64,000 bases of DNA. It comes from M3007 sp031373665 (GTDB lineage Bacteria > Bacteroidota > Bacteroidia > Chitinophagales > Saprospiraceae). The stretch covers positions 29,879 to 93,878 of the forward strand of contig JANMMZ010000113.1 in NCBI GenBank assembly GCA_031373665.1. The letters are read 5' to 3'. Shown here piece by piece: positions 33,410 through 41,955 of this stretch. A program made the position numbers and the translations under genes. Within the stretch, counting starts at the first letter, position 1; each line of letters begins with the position of its first letter. The notes below the pieces were generated by a model. It did no database searches and had not been told where the DNA came from. It saw only the letters and a list, made by a program, of their open reading frames with translations.

Positions 33410-33835
33410 ATGGAAAACTTGGACAATCACGAAAAAATAAAAATCTGTTTGGTGGACGACGATGCGCTTTTCTTAACGTTATTGGCCATTGAATTCGAGC
33501 AAAACCCTAATTTTGAAGTAGTTACCTACCCAAGTGGGGAGCTTTGCGTGGCGCATTTATCTCAAAAACCTGATGTAATTATTTTAGATTATCACCTCAA
33601 TGGCATTGATGCTAATGCCATGAATGGTATCGAAACTCTGGATAAAATCAAGGCTTTTGATGCGAATATCACCGTTTTGATGCTTTCTTCTCAAGAAAAA
33701 CGAGAAGAAGCCCTCCAGTGTATGGCGCATGATGCACTCGATTATGTGGTGAAAAGCGACATGGCTTTCCTGCGCCTTCAAAATGTGATTTTGACGCTTC
33801 AAGTGGTTAAAAAACTGAAAATAAGTGATAATTGA
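33410..33835 (+). CDS. stand-alone receiver protein (type A), copy 2
   Basis: A 141-residue receiver starting MENLDNHEKIKICLVDDDAL, with Asp60 in VIILDYHLNGIDANAMNGIETL and switch segment LMLSSQEKREEALQCM and KSDMAF. It is a paralogue of 30088 and 33957. It begins 11 bp after the coiled-coil kinase stop, so it is likely to be its cognate acceptor. Confidence 0.87.
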   Translation: MENLDNHEKIKICLVDDDALFLTLLAIEFEQNPNFEVVTYPSGELCVAHLSQKPDVIILDYHLNGIDANAMNGIETLDKIKAFDANITVLMLSSQEKREEALQCMAHDALDYVVKSDMAFLRLQNVILTLQVVKKLKISDN

Positions 33836-33844
33836 AATAGTGAT

Positions 33845-33905
33845 AATTATGTAATCTTTTTTTAATTTTATGTAACAAATACTCGTCAGTAAGCCCGTAA
33901 TTTTG
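33845..33905 (+). promoter_or_regulatory. regulon promoter box 9 (upstream of type A receiver)
   Basis: Repeat AATTATGTAAT at 33845-33855, repeat TTTTATGTAAC at 33866-33876, 25 bp, then GTAATTTTG ending at 33905. The GTGTG is replaced by AGTGAT here, so it is the most divergent copy on the plus strand, yet spacing is exact. Confidence 0.7.
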
Positions 33906-33956
33906 TGGTATTAATTCATGATTAATTTCTGTCTAATAATCCATAAAATATGATCA

Positions 33957-34391
33957 ATGACTAATGTAGATAAAATAAAATTATTTTTAGTTGACGATGA
34001 TTCAATTTCTTCAAAATTACTAGAAATTGAACTCTTAGAACACGCTGATTTTACGATAGAAACCTACCCTACAGGTGAACTTTGCATTGCCAGCCTATCT
34101 CATGCTCCTGATGTCATTATATTGGACTATGAACTCAATAGTATTGACAAAAATGCGATGAATGGGATAGATACCCTGGATAAAATCAAGTCCTTTAATT
34201 CAGATATTCCAGTAGTGATGCTCTCTGGGCAAGACAAAATTGAAGTTGCCGTGGATTGTATGCACCATAGTGCGTATGATTATGTGGTGAAAAGCAATAC
34301 CGCTTTTAGCCGTTTACAAAAAATAATGACAAGCATTTTTAGTTATCGAAAAATGGGGAAAGATTTACATTGGTATGTTCCTCAAATATAA
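33957..34391 (+). CDS. stand-alone receiver protein (type A), with own regulon box
   Basis: A 144-residue receiver: MTNVDKIKLFLVDDDSISSK, Asp57 in VIILDYELNSIDKNAMNGID, and VVMLSGQDKIEVAVDCMHHS, KSNTAF. Paralogous to 30088 and 33410. It is the only receiver in the cluster with its own regulon box, so it may be the receiver produced when the regulon is induced. A 54-bp leader separates the -7 element from the ATG. Followed 10 bp later by a secreted protein gene. Confidence 0.87.
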   Translation: MTNVDKIKLFLVDDDSISSKLLEIELLEHADFTIETYPTGELCIASLSHAPDVIILDYELNSIDKNAMNGIDTLDKIKSFNSDIPVVMLSGQDKIEVAVDCMHHSAYDYVVKSNTAFSRLQKIMTSIFSYRKMGKDLHWYVPQI

Positions 34392-34401
34392 ATTTACGAC
34401 G

Positions 34402-34977
34402 ATGAAGTTTCTTTTTATTTTTTTCTTATCCACCACTCCATTTTTTATCGCAGTTAGGCAAGGTGACGCATCAAGCGAACCTTTAGCCTCAAGCGAGTCT
34501 AGTGTATTAGACCCAAAGATCAATATTTGCCCTGCAAATTACGGATCTCAAACGGTAAAAAATGCGCAAATAAATAAGGCTCCTACGCAAAAAGCAAAGA
34601 TGAATGTCACCTCCAAAATATGGGTTGACAACAAAATTTTGCGCTCCAACGAAACCCTAAGTTTGCACTTTTCAGCACCAAATCCTCCATTTTTGGGTGT
34701 TATTGACCCCGATGGCCACTTTTTCTACATTGTTTTCCCGAGTGAAAATTCACAGGGTGAATTGCAGCCTGTGATAGAAAGTAAGGATTTCGTGGATTTG
34801 CAAACCATGCTTATCAATCCGCAAACGTTTACTTCAGATCCATATACATATGGCATTTACACCAATATGCCTGTGTTTACGAAATCAGGCAAATACACGT
34901 TTATTATGGGTGATAATCTGCACGTACACGACCCGAAGTTATTGGATAAAGTGGAGGTGCAGTACATAAAAAATTGA
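34402..34977 (+). CDS. secreted protein, unknown function
   Basis: A 191-residue protein with a signal peptide MKFLFIFFLSTTPFFIAVRQG. The mature part has a polar N-terminal stretch and a beta-rich C-terminal domain (KIWVDNKILRSNETLSLHFS, PDGHFFYIVFPSENS, YTYGIYTNMPVF, SGKYTFIMGDNL). It does not match a family I recognise. A start at 34375 would overlap the upstream gene; 34402 gives a proper signal sequence. It ends 48 bp before an intrinsic terminator. Confidence 0.6.
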   Translation: MKFLFIFFLSTTPFFIAVRQGDASSEPLASSESSVLDPKINICPANYGSQTVKNAQINKAPTQKAKMNVTSKIWVDNKILRSNETLSLHFSAPNPPFLGVIDPDGHFFYIVFPSENSQGELQPVIESKDFVDLQTMLINPQTFTSDPYTYGIYTNMPVFTKSGKYTFIMGDNLHVHDPKLLDKVEVQYIKN

Positions 34978-35025
34978 AATAAGCATCGAACCATGAATTA
35001 AAAAAAGGCAGTATTTTTAATATTC

Positions 35026-35065
35026 TAGGGTCACTTTGTCAAAGGATGAGGTGACCCTATTTTTT
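35026..35065 (+). terminator. intrinsic terminator of signalling block
   Basis: TAGGGTCAC at 35026-35034 pairs with GTGACCCTA at 35051-35059 and is followed by T6. The stem resembles the GGGGTGAC repeat family, so a repeat may have been recruited as a terminator. Confidence 0.8.
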
Positions 35066-35089
35066 GAGTGTTAAGTACCCGAGTGAGCA

Positions 35090-35155
35090 GTGTGAATCAT
35101 ATAACTATTTCACAAAATTGTGTAACATATTCGCCTGAAAACTACCCCATCTTTG
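35090..35155 (+). promoter_or_regulatory. regulon promoter box 10 (upstream of 35189 gene and TamB)
   Basis: GTGTG, repeat AATCATATAAC at 35095-35105, repeat AATTGTGTAAC at 35116-35126, 25 bp, then CCATCTTTG ending at 35155. Confidence 0.85.
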
Positions 35156-35188
35156 CACCGTGAAACAAGTAACTAAATTATTAAAAAG

Positions 35189-35524
35189 ATGAAAAAACAG
35201 CCGCATACCCAGCCCAATCAAGGTCACGGTACGATGATGAACCAAAAGACCTATGAAGACTTCAACAAAGAAAAACCGGATCCAAAAGACCCCAATCAGC
35301 AAGAACACCACCCCGAAATAGAAGTCCCCGTAATTGGAAATAATACGCTACCTCCCGCAATATTGCCGAAGGTGGCTTTGGTATTGATGACCATCTTTTT
35401 CAGTTCTTGTGAAGCGATTGCAGGCATCTTCAAAGCGGGCATGGGTGTTGGTGCTTTTGCGGTTATTTTTGTGATTATACTAGTTGTCGGACTACTCGTT
35501 CGCCTGCTGTCTTCCAAAAAATAA
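35189..35524 (+). CDS. small membrane protein, unknown function
   Basis: A 111-residue protein with a hydrophilic, proline- and histidine-rich N-terminal half (KKQPHTQPNQGHG, KPDPKDPNQQEHHPEIEVP) and a C-terminal hydrophobic part of about 45 residues with two helices (LPKVALVLMTIFFSSCEAIAG and GVGAFAVIFVIILVVGLLVRLL). I do not recognise the family. It lies directly after box 10 and 25 bp before TamB, so it may be the first gene of that operon. Confidence 0.6.
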   Translation: MKKQPHTQPNQGHGTMMNQKTYEDFNKEKPDPKDPNQQEHHPEIEVPVIGNNTLPPAILPKVALVLMTIFFSSCEAIAGIFKAGMGVGAFAVIFVIILVVGLLVRLLSSKK

Positions 35525-35549
35525 AATTTAAAATTGAACATTAGTATCT

Positions 35550-38500
35550 GTGCTTTATTTAAGGAAAATCTTGCGCTTTATAGTTTACTTTTGCTGCGTC
35601 ATTCTCCTTATGGTGGCGGCAATTTTGTACGCGCTTACCTTACCCGCCGTGCAACAACGAGTCACCGATAAGGCACAAGTTTTTTTAGAAAAAAAACTTA
35701 ACACTCGCGTAGAGATTGGAGCCATCCGGGTACGGTTTCCGACCCAGATTTTGTTGGAAAACTTCTTACTGGAAGACGAAAAAAGCGATACTTTAGCGCA
35801 AGTTGGCCATTTGCTCGTATCCGTAAGAATGTGGAAATTATTGGATAAAACCATTGAAATAAAACAAATAACGCTCGAAAATGCCCGCGTTTACCTTCAT
35901 ACCAAGGATAAGGTGGGTAATTACGATTTTGTTGTGCAGGCTTTCTCAGGCGATACAGTGGGTTTGGCCGCCGTTCCGGTGTCCGTTGATTCAGGCACGG
36001 CTGATACGACGGCTAAGCCCAATGTATCGCCTTGGAAACTGCACCTCGATTTGGCAGTTTTATCTTTAAATAACGTTGCTCTCCTCCAACAAAATGACGA
36101 TAGCCAAACGACCACCCAAGCCAATATTGGTACGGCAAAAACATCCATTGCAAAAGCCAATTTAGCAACTTTAGCTTTTGAGTTAGACGATTTTACGCTC
36201 GCCGATACAGATATTCGATTGGTTCAAAGTATAAAATCACCGCCTAAAAACAAGCCTTCTCCTTCCTATATTGTTGCACTCAAAAATGGCAATATTGCAC
36301 GTACCCACGTACTATATTCGACGACCGAACTCAGCGTCAATGCCACTTTAGAGACCGCAAAAATGGATGCGTTTCAACTCCAATCTTCAGATAATTTCAT
36401 GGGTATCCATTCCAATGGTATCCATATCAAAAAGAGCACAATTAACTATCGTGACCCTGAAGCAAAACCCACTTTGGGGCACTTTAACGCAGGGGATTTG
36501 GATTTGAGTCAACTCAACGCCGAAATTCTCAATTTTTCATACCAAAATGATACGATAATCGTACAAACCAATACGCTTTCTGGCATTGACAAAAGTGGTT
36601 TGCAGGTACATTCCTTACGTACTACAGCCCTTGTGACGCCCAATAGGATTGACGTTAAAAACACCGTGGCAAACTTCAATCACACGAATTTTGTGGGTGA
36701 TATTTTGCTATTAAAAAATAACAGCGCCACTTTTGATCAATTCAATGTTGAATTGAAGCAAGTAAAAGGTGTTTTTGGAGACTTAATTGTCATTTTGCCT
36801 CCGCCGAAAAACCCCTATTTATCAGAACTAAGAGCCATGCCTTACACCGTGTCAGGCAAACTTTATGGCACCCTCCAAAACTTGCAAACACCGCTACTTC
36901 AGTTCAGTGCTGGCAATGGCACCATTGCCAATTTTTCGGGTGCTGTGCAGCAAGTCACAGAACCGAGTAAAATGGCGATGCAATTGACTATCAACAAATT
37001 AGAAAGTAATTATGACGATATGTCGGCGTTTGTGGCGGCACAAACAAAAGCAGGTTTACCGGCCAATAGTCCCTCAAAATTGTCGCCCCAAACCATAAAA
37101 GACACCACGCTCCTACCCTCTTTTTTTAGCACCTCAGGTACACTTAATGGCACTTTAAAAAGCCTACATTTGAACATGCAAGGAATCATTGGAGCACTTC
37201 AAAAAGGAGATAATTTAGCCCAATCACTCATCAACCAATGGCCCGATCAACCAGCCACACAGTATGATATAAAAGGAGTGCTAAGCGAAATCAACAATCC
37301 TGATTCATTGGGTATGGATTTGGAAATAATCCGCTTGGATGCGCCCCGAAACTTCTTGGCAATCTATGAAACAAATGACCTCCAGTTCCCTGATTTATTG
37401 GAAGTGAATGGCACATTGCGCGGCACATTACAGACGCTTAAAACGGATCTGAAATTCAATACTTTGCGCGGCGTAGCAAAAAGCAATTTGGCATTTAAAG
37501 GTGTTTTAAAAAACCTACAAACCCCTGAAAACTTGGGCTTTGATGCGGGCTTTAATGGCACTTTGGCGCGTGCTGAAATACTAGGTTATGTGGCAGATAG
37601 TCTGGTAACGAAGGTACTTTTTTTGCCAGATTTTGTGTCAATTAATGGCGCAGTAGAGGGATTTTTGCAGGATGCTGCCGCAAAAGCAAGCGTTACTTTG
37701 GGTGATTTCGGCAAACTATTTTTAGATGGAACCTTGCGCGACAGCACGTATTTGATGAATTTGGTGGCTCAAAATTTACGAGTCAATCAATTGGCAGTTG
37801 ATACAACTTTTAGACCGCTAAAAGCCGTCGGCTTTACCGCAAAAATTAGTGGCAATGGTTTTCAATTTGGAAAATCCGCCCGACTTGATTTGATTGGTAC
37901 GTTTGATTCTCTGATTTGGGACAACCTTATCCTGCGTGATATTACCTTAGATGCTGCTGTAAATGGTCGAAAATTTACAAGCAATTTGCAATCTCCTGAC
38001 GACCGGGCTGCGATCCGCGCCAAACTTGCAGGAGACTTTACAACGGCTATCCCTTTGTTAGATGTGGACATTGATTTGCGTTGTGTGGATATGCGAGAGT
38101 TCGGCTGGGTCAATCGCCCTACAACCGTTTGTCTGCACGTTTTTTCGCACTCGGAGGGCTTGTCTTTGGATACTCTTCTGGCCAACATTCGGATCGAAGA
38201 CATTGATTTACAATACGATACGGTACACATTCGCCCTGGCAATTTGGCCATAAATCTCAAATTGGACAACCACCAAAATGAACTTGATATGCTGGCTGAC
38301 TGGATGGATGGGGAAATAAAAGGTTATTTTGCTTTGGCTGATTTACCCGAAATATTAGGCAATGTGGCAGAGCAATATTTTATGGTGGATAGAAGCGATA
38401 CGGTGATAAACAAGCCTTTTGTTAGAACAAAATTCGCTAATTCAGACCAGCAAAGAGATTCATTATCCCTGCATTTTCACCTGTTAAAACCCGAATTAAT

Positions 38501-40697
38501 CACGACAGGCCTCATTCCGGGGCTTTCCGACTTGGGCGTTGTGCACCTCGAAGGTACTTTAGTAGCACAACGCAATTTTTTTGATTTATACTTCGCTTCC
38601 TCGCGTATTGTCTATCAAGATTGGGCGATAGATTCGTTCAAGGTACGCTCTTATGCCGGCGACACAGCTGCTATGTTTGCTGTGACTACGCCTTTGGTGA
38701 AACGTGGTGAAAAAGATTTTATTCAGAATGCAGCACTCGACGGGCGTTTTTTTAAAAATGAGGCAGATATTTCTTTTCAAGCTAATGACGAGCAAGGCCG
38801 TGAGCGATTTAGACTCGGCTTACAAGCAATTTTTAATAATCAATCCCTCAATCAACCAATCAAGCAGTCATCCATTAAACTAACCCCACTTCAGGTTATT
38901 GATTTTAAAGAATGGGCAGTAAATCCTGGAAATGAAATCAACATATCAGCCAAAGGCATTGAAATATCACAATTAACAATGTCTGGCGATGGTCAATCCA
39001 TAAAAATTGAAGGGGCAACCAATCTTTTGGCTAATAAGAAAACAGGGTTAGATTTCTCGGTGGACATTGACCGACTCAATTATGGTAATTTCGATATTTT
39101 CGTGGCCAAAACATTAAGCGATTTGGGCGGTTGGGCAGAGGCAAATCTAAAAATAAGCGGTACAACCGATGCTCCAAAAGTATTGGGTAATTTAATCATG
39201 CATGAGACTTTTTTCACGCCAGTGGCCACCAATGTGCGCTATGAATTGAGCGAAACACCACTTGAGTTTACCAATTCGGGTGTTTCTTTGGGTGGTATTT
39301 CGCTGCGCGATCCTTACGGAAAAACCCTGATCATAAATGGTAAAATCAACACCACGGACTGGGCAGACATTCAAACCAACTTAACTTTCCATGCCGATCG
39401 TTGGCAAGTACTTAACTTAACCAAACAACAAAATCCAGTGTATTATGGCGAATTATACGCCGATTTGGACGGTACTATCCGTGGCTCCATCAACCAACCA
39501 GACCTTCGTGTGGTGGTAAAAACGGCCAAAGCATCCACTTTCACCTACGTGTATGATGTCGCTACACAAGCGTTGCAACACGAGGGAATTGTTTATTTTG
39601 TACAGCCGCCACGCCAGAATGTGCGCCCACCAATCTACGATGCGCCGGTCAATAAAGCGGCTTATACATTGAGTGCAAGCCTTGAAATTGACTCCAACCT
39701 GACCATTAGTAGCGTGATAAACCCAGTAACAGGTGACGATTTTCGTGGAAAAGCCATTGGGAGATTGCAATATGACCAATTGGCAAATGGCACCACCACT
39801 TTGTCTGGACGGGTAGAGTTAATACGCGGTGTTTACAATTATTCCTATCAATCCGTCGTGAAACGCAGTTTTGATGTCACCAAAGGTAGCACGATATTGT
39901 GGACGGGCGACATTCGTACTCCTGAGTTGGATTTGAAAGCGCGGTATCAGTTCAAGGCCTCTCCTTATCCTTTGGTTATCAATCAGTTATCATCGGCTTC
40001 GGCAGAAGAAGCGGCCAGTTATCGGAAGTCACAAATCTTCTTTTTACAGACGACTTTGAATGGATCCGCCTTGCAACCTGAGGTCGGTTTTCAGTTCATT
40101 TATCCAGCCTCAGAGCGGCAAGATAATCTCAGTATGAGCATCGGTACCGCCCAAGCGGATTTGGTGCAAAGTGCATTGGGCAACGTGAATGAAGACAAAA
40201 ATCAACTATCGAGGCAGGTATTTGGGGTGCTTTTGCTACAAAATTTTATAGGCGAGACGGTCGGCAGCATCAATACAGGCGGTGGAGGCAATTCGTTGCA
40301 ATCTGGGTTGACCAATTTTCTGACTGGGCAAGTAAATGCTTTGGCTGACCAATATTTGAAATGGATTGACGTAGATTTGACAACGACCGAAGGCTCGACC
40401 AACAACGGAAGTAATCAAGATGACGGCTCGACCAATTATCAATTGCGGTTACAAAAATCGTTTTTTGAAGATCGCTTGATTTTTAAACTTTCGGGCGGCA
40501 CTTCGGTCGGTGGTGCAGGGAGCGATGATGTGCAAAGTGCCTTGGAAAACGCCTCGGTGGAGTACGCACTTACCTCCAATGGAGAACTGAAAATCAGTGT
40601 GTTTTCGGAACGTGGTTTTGAATTACTGAATGCTTCGTCTGCAAATTTTCGAAATTCAGGAGCGGGGTTGATTTTTAGTCGTGAATTGAGGAAGTAG
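35550..40697 (+). CDS. tamB: translocation/assembly module TamB-like AsmA-family protein
   Basis: A 1715-residue bridge-type protein. An N-terminal transmembrane anchor (FIVYFCCVILLMVAAILYAL) is followed by a short AsmA-like region and a very long beta-helical groove, ending in a DUF490-type C-terminal domain (residues about 1350-1690, with RIRGSI-like GTIRGSINQPDLRVVV, GRVELIRGVYNYSYQ, and GDIRTPELDLKARYQ). TamB carries phospholipid between the membranes with TamA/TamL. The start is GTG at 35550, 25 bp after the 35189 gene. An outer-membrane barrel and the TamL gene follow. Confidence 0.88.
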   Translation: MLYLRKILRFIVYFCCVILLMVAAILYALTLPAVQQRVTDKAQVFLEKKLNTRVEIGAIRVRFPTQILLENFLLEDEKSDTLAQVGHLLVSVRMWKLLDKTIEIKQITLENARVYLHTKDKVGNYDFVVQAFSGDTVGLAAVPVSVDSGTADTTAKPNVSPWKLHLDLAVLSLNNVALLQQNDDSQTTTQANIGTAKTSIAKANLATLAFELDDFTLADTDIRLVQSIKSPPKNKPSPSYIVALKNGNIARTHVLYSTTELSVNATLETAKMDAFQLQSSDNFMGIHSNGIHIKKSTINYRDPEAKPTLGHFNAGDLDLSQLNAEILNFSYQNDTIIVQTNTLSGIDKSGLQVHSLRTTALVTPNRIDVKNTVANFNHTNFVGDILLLKNNSATFDQFNVELKQVKGVFGDLIVILPPPKNPYLSELRAMPYTVSGKLYGTLQNLQTPLLQFSAGNGTIANFSGAVQQVTEPSKMAMQLTINKLESNYDDMSAFVAAQTKAGLPANSPSKLSPQTIKDTTLLPSFFSTSGTLNGTLKSLHLNMQGIIGALQKGDNLAQSLINQWPDQPATQYDIKGVLSEINNPDSLGMDLEIIRLDAPRNFLAIYETNDLQFPDLLEVNGTLRGTLQTLKTDLKFNTLRGVAKSNLAFKGVLKNLQTPENLGFDAGFNGTLARAEILGYVADSLVTKVLFLPDFVSINGAVEGFLQDAAAKASVTLGDFGKLFLDGTLRDSTYLMNLVAQNLRVNQLAVDTTFRPLKAVGFTAKISGNGFQFGKSARLDLIGTFDSLIWDNLILRDITLDAAVNGRKFTSNLQSPDDRAAIRAKLAGDFTTAIPLLDVDIDLRCVDMREFGWVNRPTTVCLHVFSHSEGLSLDTLLANIRIEDIDLQYDTVHIRPGNLAINLKLDNHQNELDMLADWMDGEIKGYFALADLPEILGNVAEQYFMVDRSDTVINKPFVRTKFANSDQQRDSLSLHFHLLKPELITTGLIPGLSDLGVVHLEGTLVAQRNFFDLYFASSRIVYQDWAIDSFKVRSYAGDTAAMFAVTTPLVKRGEKDFIQNAALDGRFFKNEADISFQANDEQGRERFRLGLQAIFNNQSLNQPIKQSSIKLTPLQVIDFKEWAVNPGNEINISAKGIEISQLTMSGDGQSIKIEGATNLLANKKTGLDFSVDIDRLNYGNFDIFVAKTLSDLGGWAEANLKISGTTDAPKVLGNLIMHETFFTPVATNVRYELSETPLEFTNSGVSLGGISLRDPYGKTLIINGKINTTDWADIQTNLTFHADRWQVLNLTKQQNPVYYGELYADLDGTIRGSINQPDLRVVVKTAKASTFTYVYDVATQALQHEGIVYFVQPPRQNVRPPIYDAPVNKAAYTLSASLEIDSNLTISSVINPVTGDDFRGKAIGRLQYDQLANGTTTLSGRVELIRGVYNYSYQSVVKRSFDVTKGSTILWTGDIRTPELDLKARYQFKASPYPLVINQLSSASAEEAASYRKSQIFFLQTTLNGSALQPEVGFQFIYPASERQDNLSMSIGTAQADLVQSALGNVNEDKNQLSRQVFGVLLLQNFIGETVGSINTGGGGNSLQSGLTNFLTGQVNALADQYLKWIDVDLTTTEGSTNNGSNQDDGSTNYQLRLQKSFFEDRLIFKLSGGTSVGGAGSDDVQSALENASVEYALTSNGELKISVFSERGFELLNASSANFRNSGAGLIFSRELRK

Positions 40698-40759
40698 AAC
40701 ACAAAATGGGCAAATGACACAGACAGATTTAGAATAGTTTTCTAATTCTAATGTTGGAT

Positions 40760-40825
40760 GTGTGAATAATGAAACTTATAAAAAGTATTGTGTAACAGAC
40801 CCACTTTAAAAATGACCGACCTTTG
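40760..40825 (+). promoter_or_regulatory. regulon promoter box 11 (upstream of 40876 barrel gene)
   Basis: GTGTG, repeat AATAATGAAAC at 40765-40775, repeat TATTGTGTAAC at 40786-40796, 25 bp, then CGACCTTTG ending at 40825. Confidence 0.82.
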
Positions 40826-40875
40826 CAGGGTAATTATTAGATTACATTCAAAAGTTTAAATAAGATAAAATTTTT

Positions 40876-41562
40876 ATGAAAAAATTACTAACCTCCATGA
40901 TGTTGTGCATGTTCGTTTTTGCTATAAATGCACAAGAAATTGTAAATCAACCAACTAGGCGTGGCAATTTTGTAATTGGTACTCGCATTGGCTTTTCCAC
41001 CGCCAAATCAACAGTAGATGTGCAATCTTCGGTAGGCTCTATTAAAGGGGATGGTGGCAGTTCTGCACAGTTCAATTTGGCTCCAGCCATTGGCTATTTC
41101 ATTGTCAATAACCTTGTTTTAGGTGTTGGTATGGATTGGCTCAGAACGAATAGTAGCACTGGCGTAGATTTAAATGGAGGTGTTGCGGCTCCACAGAAAT
41201 CAAACAGCAACAATGTGCTTTTTGGCCCATTTGCTCGGTTCTTTATCCCATTGGGCGATGACAAGGCGTTTTTTATCGGTTCGACGCTCGGTTTTGGTAA
41301 CTCAAAAAGCGAATACACCGCAGACAATACCACACAATCCATTGATAACACCTTGCTTAACATTGGCGTAGGGCCAGGATTTACAATATTTTCACGCAAT
41401 GGCATGGCACTGGAGGCATTGGTCAAATACAACTATGCAAAAAGTACCAGCATCATTGATGTGCAAGGCGTAAAAAGAACCTCCAAAACTTGGACGAATG
41501 CCCTAGATTTTTCAGTGGGTATTCAATATTATTTCGGTGGTTTCAGAACCGCTGGTAATTAA
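40876..41562 (+). CDS. outer membrane beta-barrel protein
   Basis: A 228-residue barrel with signal peptide MKKLLTSMMLCMFVFAINAQ. Amphipathic strands (NFVIGTRIGFSTAKS, FNLAPAIGYFIVNNLVLGVG, FFIGSTLGFGNSKSEYTA, NALDFSVGIQYYFGGF) suggest an eight- to ten-stranded OmpA/PorT-type barrel. It sits between tamB and tamL and has its own box 11. Whether it works with the TAM pair or is simply another member of the regulon is open. Confidence 0.82.
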   Translation: MKKLLTSMMLCMFVFAINAQEIVNQPTRRGNFVIGTRIGFSTAKSTVDVQSSVGSIKGDGGSSAQFNLAPAIGYFIVNNLVLGVGMDWLRTNSSTGVDLNGGVAAPQKSNSNNVLFGPFARFFIPLGDDKAFFIGSTLGFGNSKSEYTADNTTQSIDNTLLNIGVGPGFTIFSRNGMALEALVKYNYAKSTSIIDVQGVKRTSKTWTNALDFSVGIQYYFGGFRTAGN

Positions 41563-41576
41563 GGAAAGGCAGAGTT

Positions 41577-41617
41577 TCAATGTCGTTAAGTTAATTTTAC
41601 TTTGGCACTTTAGAAAA
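41577..41617. repeat. dispersed 40-bp sequence, copy 1
   Basis: TTCAATGTCGTTAAGTTAATT followed by TTACTTTGGCACTTTAGAAAA. The same 40 bp with few changes occurs, reversed, at 61769-61808, so it is the end of a repeated element. Confidence 0.7.
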
Positions 41618-41646
41618 CCCTGAAAGGGCTGATTGGTTCTCTAAAT

Positions 41647-41896
41647 CTGGCCTCGGCGAGGCTCCCCATTTGTAGAAAGCACACGAAACACCCAATCTTG
41701 ACCTCGGATGAGGTCATCCATTTGTTAAATCCGTTTGTTTTGTTGATGATTTCGGCATCATTCCTAGCATTTTTCGTACAAATGGGCGACCCCTACGAGG
41801 TCGAGATGGTGATAAAATGTAAATTTCTACAAATTGGGAGCCTCTCCGAGGCTGGCTTGCTAGAACCTCACAACCCTGCCCTTCAGGGTTGTGAGG
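41647..41896. repeat. nested palindromic element upstream of tamL
   Basis: CTGGCCTCGGCGAGGCTCCC from 41647 pairs with its complement ending at 41855. GACCTCGG...GAGGTCATCC from 41700 pairs with the segment at 41776-41807. A separate hairpin, CCTCACAACCCTG with CAGGGTTGTGAGG, is at 41866-41896. The element has no supported ORF, and the frame from 41698 through it is a false extension of tamL. Confidence 0.7.
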
Positions 41897-41955
41897 GCTA
41901 TTTTGCATTGTCCCCGAATTTTATCCGAGGTTATTCATGTTCAATCCCTTGTGCA

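Noticed and set aside
41698..41955. N-terminal extension of TamL
   Set aside because: It reads through nested palindromes; the lipoprotein signal begins at 41956.
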